DNA of 8,562 nt. It comes from an uncultured Eubacteriales bacterium (GTDB taxonomy: Bacteria > Bacillota > Clostridia > Oscillospirales > Butyricicoccaceae). The translations under genes and the position numbers were made by a program. The notes beneath the pieces are model-generated. The model made no database searches, was not told the DNA's origin, and worked only from the letters and a program-made list of their open reading frames with translations. Location of the stretch: NCBI GenBank assembly GCA_949740695.1, contig CATJIY010000127.1, positions 1 to 8,562 on the forward strand, read 5' to 3'. Shown one piece after another: positions 7,126-8,562 of the stretch; position 1 is the stretch's first letter, and every line of letters starts with the position of its first letter.

Positions 7126-7147
7126 AGTTTTGCAATGCATAGTGTCA
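7106..7147. repeat. Imperfect inverted repeat flanking the rpsU -10 box
   Basis: TGGCACTA at 7106-7113 (in the promoter spacer) is matched on the opposite strand by TAGTGTCA at 7140-7147 (about 10 bases into the transcript), 7 of 8 positions pairing. The arm centres are 34 bp apart, with the -10 box and the predicted transcription start between them. It could be a pair of operator half-sites, or chance. It is not an RNA hairpin of the rpsU transcript, since the left arm lies upstream of the start. Confidence 0.3.
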
Positions 7148-7161
7148 TCTGTTTTGTATAC

Positions 7162-7170
7162 GGAGGGAGG
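7162..7170 (+). promoter_or_regulatory. Ribosome binding site of rpsU
   Basis: GGAGGGAGG contains two overlapping GGAGG cores, the second ending 8 bases before the ATG at 7179. It is a strong site, in keeping with a highly expressed ribosomal protein. Confidence 0.85.
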
Positions 7171-7178
7171 GAAGAGAA

Positions 7179-7361
7179 ATGTCAGAGATCCGTGTGAAAC
7201 CGGATGAGTCTTTAGACAATGCTCTGCGGCGCTTTAAGCGTTCCTGCGCAAAGTCCGGTGTGCTTTCCGAGCTCCGTAAGCGCGAGTGCTATGAAAGCCC
7301 CAGCGTTAAACGGCGTAAAAAAAGCGAGGCTGCCCGCGCAAAAAAGAAAATGTATCGCTGA
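7179..7361 (+). CDS. rpsU: 30S ribosomal protein bS21
   Basis: bS21 is a small basic protein of the 30S subunit that binds near the platform and the 3' end of 16S rRNA and assists initiation. The 60-residue product is full length for Firmicutes (about 57-60). It shows the family pattern EIRVKPDESLDNALRRFKR (start residue 3), CAKSGVLSELRKRECYE, and a lysine/arginine-rich tail with SVKRRKKSEAARAKKK. It forms its own unit between the consensus promoter at 7097-7125 and the terminator at 7371-7407. It is not followed by a yqeY gene, a common partner in other clostridia. Read-through from leuS is also possible, because I see no terminator between the two genes. Confidence 0.98.
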   Translation: MSEIRVKPDESLDNALRRFKRSCAKSGVLSELRKRECYESPSVKRRKKSEAARAKKKMYR

Positions 7362-7370
7362 AAGCAGGTC

Positions 7371-7407
7371 AAAGATACCGCAGAGCAGTTCTGCGGTATC
7401 TTTTTTT
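7371..7407 (+). terminator. Intrinsic terminator of rpsU
   Basis: GATACCGCAGA (7374-7384) pairs perfectly with TCTGCGGTATC (7390-7400) around a 5-base loop, giving an 11-bp stem followed by seven Ts (7401-7407). AAA at 7371-7373 can pair with the first Ts and lengthen the stem to 14 bp. It lies 9 bases after the rpsU stop codon. Confidence 0.95.
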
Positions 7408-7424
7408 AAACATGGGTTTTTGGG

Positions 7425-7431
7425 AAAGGAG
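7425..7431 (+). promoter_or_regulatory. Ribosome binding site deciding the start of the membrane protein gene
   Basis: AAAGGAG lies 6 bases before the ATG at 7438. It sets the start there rather than at the in-frame ATG of 7219, which lies inside rpsU and would translate through the terminator. Confidence 0.88.
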
Positions 7432-7437
7432 TCTTTT

Positions 7438-8016
7438 ATGAAAAAAGTTTTTTGGGGGGTCTTGCTGGCAATGGCGGGATTGACTTCTTGGCTGATGGTG
7501 CTGCTCATGTTGCTGCCCTTTGGCGCGAAAATTGCTTTGGCAGCCAATTTAATTGCTGGACTTGGCCAAGCTACTGGATATCTTTTGATCTTGAAAGGCA
7601 GCGAGGAATTGCCCCAGACTTCCAGTTGGCACTATGCGGGGACCTTTTCCAAAATGCTGTGCGGTTATACGGTAGCGGTAACGTTATTGCAGTTTTTGGA
7701 CCAGATGAGCCTGTTTCATCTGACATTACCTTCTATTGTTTCTACAATTTTGTACTATATTACCGATTTGAGCAGTTTTTTTGTGATGTATTTTTGCGTG
7801 TTGGGCGTCAATGAGCTTCAACGGGTGGCCCGCCGGGATCTGTATGCCGATAAGATTTATAAATGCTTTACCGCCTGGGTGGTGGTGCGGTTGTTGGCTA
7901 GCTTGATTTCCAGCTGGCTTTATTTGGTGGCCGTAGCGGCTTATGTGGTGATGCTAGTTTTTTATGGAAAGGCGGCTTGGGCCTATGAGCGCCGGAATTC
8001 TGGGGGCAGGTGGTAA
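7438..8016 (+). CDS. Uncharacterised multi-pass membrane protein
   Basis: I do not recognise this gene. The 192-residue product is strongly hydrophobic, with likely membrane segments near residues 4-27, 32-52, 72-89, 96-124, and one or two within 143-177, so five or six passes. The N-terminus MKKVFWG carries two lysines before the first segment. Basic loops NELQRVARRDLYADK (125-139) and the C-terminal AYERRNSGGRW (182-192) suggest by the positive-inside rule that these face the cytoplasm. No catalytic motif, transporter signature or cysteine-based site is visible. It starts 30 bases after the rpsU terminator T-tract, too close for an ordinary promoter in between, so transcription probably comes from terminator read-through or from inside rpsU. 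A second unknown gene follows after 45 bases, with no terminator seen between them. The coding call is secure; the function is unknown. Confidence 0.85.
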   Translation: MKKVFWGVLLAMAGLTSWLMVLLMLLPFGAKIALAANLIAGLGQATGYLLILKGSEELPQTSSWHYAGTFSKMLCGYTVAVTLLQFLDQMSLFHLTLPSIVSTILYYITDLSSFFVMYFCVLGVNELQRVARRDLYADKIYKCFTAWVVVRLLASLISSWLYLVAVAAYVVMLVFYGKAAWAYERRNSGGRW

Positions 8017-8048
8017 AATAACCAGGCTGGGCGAATTAGGCTGATCAG

Positions 8049-8055
8049 AAAGGAG
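8049..8055 (+). promoter_or_regulatory. Ribosome binding site deciding a GTG start
   Basis: AAAGGAG lies 6 bases before the GTG at 8062, the same spacing as for the gene upstream. No ATG lies in this frame before the methionine at residue 33, so GTG is the supported start; a later start would remove the membrane anchor. Confidence 0.82.
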
Positions 8056-8061
8056 TCTGGA

Positions 8062-8505
8062 GTGAAAACCACAAAAAAAACATTCAAATGGCCATATGTG
8101 GGGCTTGGAGCGTTGATTTTGTTGCTGGCGTTAGTAACCGGTCTCCGGAATATTCCGATGGACTGGGCGCTTCCACAGGTCAACAAGCCGGAGCAGGTTC
8201 GACAGGTTTATTTGGAACTTTCTCGAGAAAGCGCTCCGGCAGCTGATGGGCTTAGTATTGTAGATTCGGAGGAAATTGCCTGGATTTGCGATCAGCTGGT
8301 TGGGATGAAGCTGATTTACAGCGGTCCTTATGGGGGCGCTGTGCCTTATGGAGGTGCAGGAGGCGATCTGTTAACCATTCGTATGGGAGAAAAGTCTATT
8401 TATTTTCGTATTGATGGAACATTGTATACCGGTTCTTCTCGTTTTACCGTGGCCAAAGGGAGCGAAGCGTTGTTCCAAAGATTGGTGAGCCGGTATTTTG
8501 CATAG
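8062..8505 (+). CDS. Uncharacterised single-pass, probably surface-exposed protein
   Basis: I do not recognise this gene with confidence. The 147-residue product has a basic N-terminus (MKTTKKTFKW), one membrane segment (about residues 11-28, YVGLGALILLLALVTGL), and a polar remainder that should lie outside the membrane. There is no lipobox cysteine, and the segment reads as an uncleaved anchor or a weak signal peptide. The outer part has the layout SIVDSEEIAWICDQLVGMKLIYSG (start 65), then strands LLTIRMGEKSIYFRIDGTLY (103-122) and a final helix SEALFQRLVSRYFA (134-147). This alternation resembles small clostridial proteins of unknown function in which a regularly spaced residue pattern follows one anchor, but I cannot name the family. 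A glycine-rich PYGGAVPYGGAG stretch (89-100) is a short tandem duplication. Translation uses GTG. It probably pairs with the membrane protein gene upstream. Confidence 0.8.
   Translation: MKTTKKTFKWPYVGLGALILLLALVTGLRNIPMDWALPQVNKPEQVRQVYLELSRESAPAADGLSIVDSEEIAWICDQLVGMKLIYSGPYGGAVPYGGAGGDLLTIRMGEKSIYFRIDGTLYTGSSRFTVAKGSEALFQRLVSRYFA
8326..8361 (+). repeat. Two-copy 18-base tandem repeat within the last gene
   Basis: Two adjacent 18-base units, at 8326-8343 and 8344-8361, match at 13 of 18 positions. Both begin CCTTATGG and encode PYGGAV and PYGGAG. It reads as an old in-frame duplication that made a glycine-rich loop. Confidence 0.5.
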
Positions 8506-8526
8506 TTTTTTCAGCGGGAAATACCG
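8491..8526. repeat. 8-bp inverted repeat across the last gene's stop codon
   Basis: CGGTATTT (8491-8498) pairs perfectly with AAATACCG (8519-8526), leaving a 20-base loop that contains the TAG stop codon and six Ts. No T-tract follows the right arm, so it does not qualify as an intrinsic terminator. Bases 8506-8562 otherwise hold no recognisable feature. Confidence 0.3.
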
Positions 8527-8562
8527 AAAAGGATACTTCTTGTTGCCGAGAACAGATGGTTG

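Noticed and set aside
7219..7437. Upstream in-frame ATG extending the membrane protein by 73 residues
   Set aside because: It would begin inside rpsU and read through the terminator hairpin. The ATG at 7438 has a strong ribosome binding site and starts a hydrophobic N-terminus.
8491..8526. Hairpin after the last gene as a terminator
   Set aside because: The stem is only 8 bp with a 20-base loop, and no run of Ts follows it on either strand.

Overview
The window is a housekeeping stretch from a low-to-mid GC Gram-positive bacterium, most likely a member of the Clostridia and plausibly the Oscillospiraceae/Ruminococcaceae. The basis is the gene order (smc-ftsY, then rph-rdgB, then yhbY-nadD/yqeK-rsfS-leuS), strong AGGAGG-type ribosome binding sites before almost every gene, a bS21 of Firmicute type, and protein motifs that read as clostridial. 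The assignment rests on recognition only; no database search was possible. All supported genes lie on the + strand.

Bases 2-7100 form one tightly packed run of eight genes with gaps of 0 to 38 bases: the 3' end of smc (chromosome condensation), ftsY (SRP receptor), rph (RNase PH), rdgB (XTP/dITP pyrophosphatase), yhbY (CRM-domain ribosome assembly factor), a fused nadD-yqeK gene (NaMN adenylyltransferase plus HD-domain Ap4A hydrolase), rsfS (ribosomal silencing factor) and leuS (leucyl-tRNA synthetase). No terminator or convincing promoter was seen inside this run, so it is probably one operon or several overlapping ones. Its themes are ribosome assembly and silencing, RNA 3'-end processing, nucleotide quality control, NAD synthesis and membrane targeting of ribosomes.

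Bases 7097-7407 form a separate small transcription unit: a promoter with perfect consensus -35 and -10 boxes whose -35 box overlaps the leuS stop codon, the rpsU gene for ribosomal protein bS21, and a strong intrinsic terminator with an 11-bp perfect stem. It gives a small ribosomal protein its own high-level transcription directly behind the long operon.

Bases 7438-8505 hold two genes I do not recognise: a 192-residue multi-pass membrane protein that starts only 30 bases after the terminator T-tract, and a 147-residue single-pass, probably extracytoplasmic protein with a GTG start. They may form a pair. The last 57 bases contain no gene.

No mobile element, CRISPR array, tRNA, rRNA or riboswitch was found, and nothing supports a previously undescribed multi-gene system. 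The items most worth a second look are the NadD-YqeK fusion, the rpsU promoter placed on the leuS stop codon, and the uncharacterised membrane pair.
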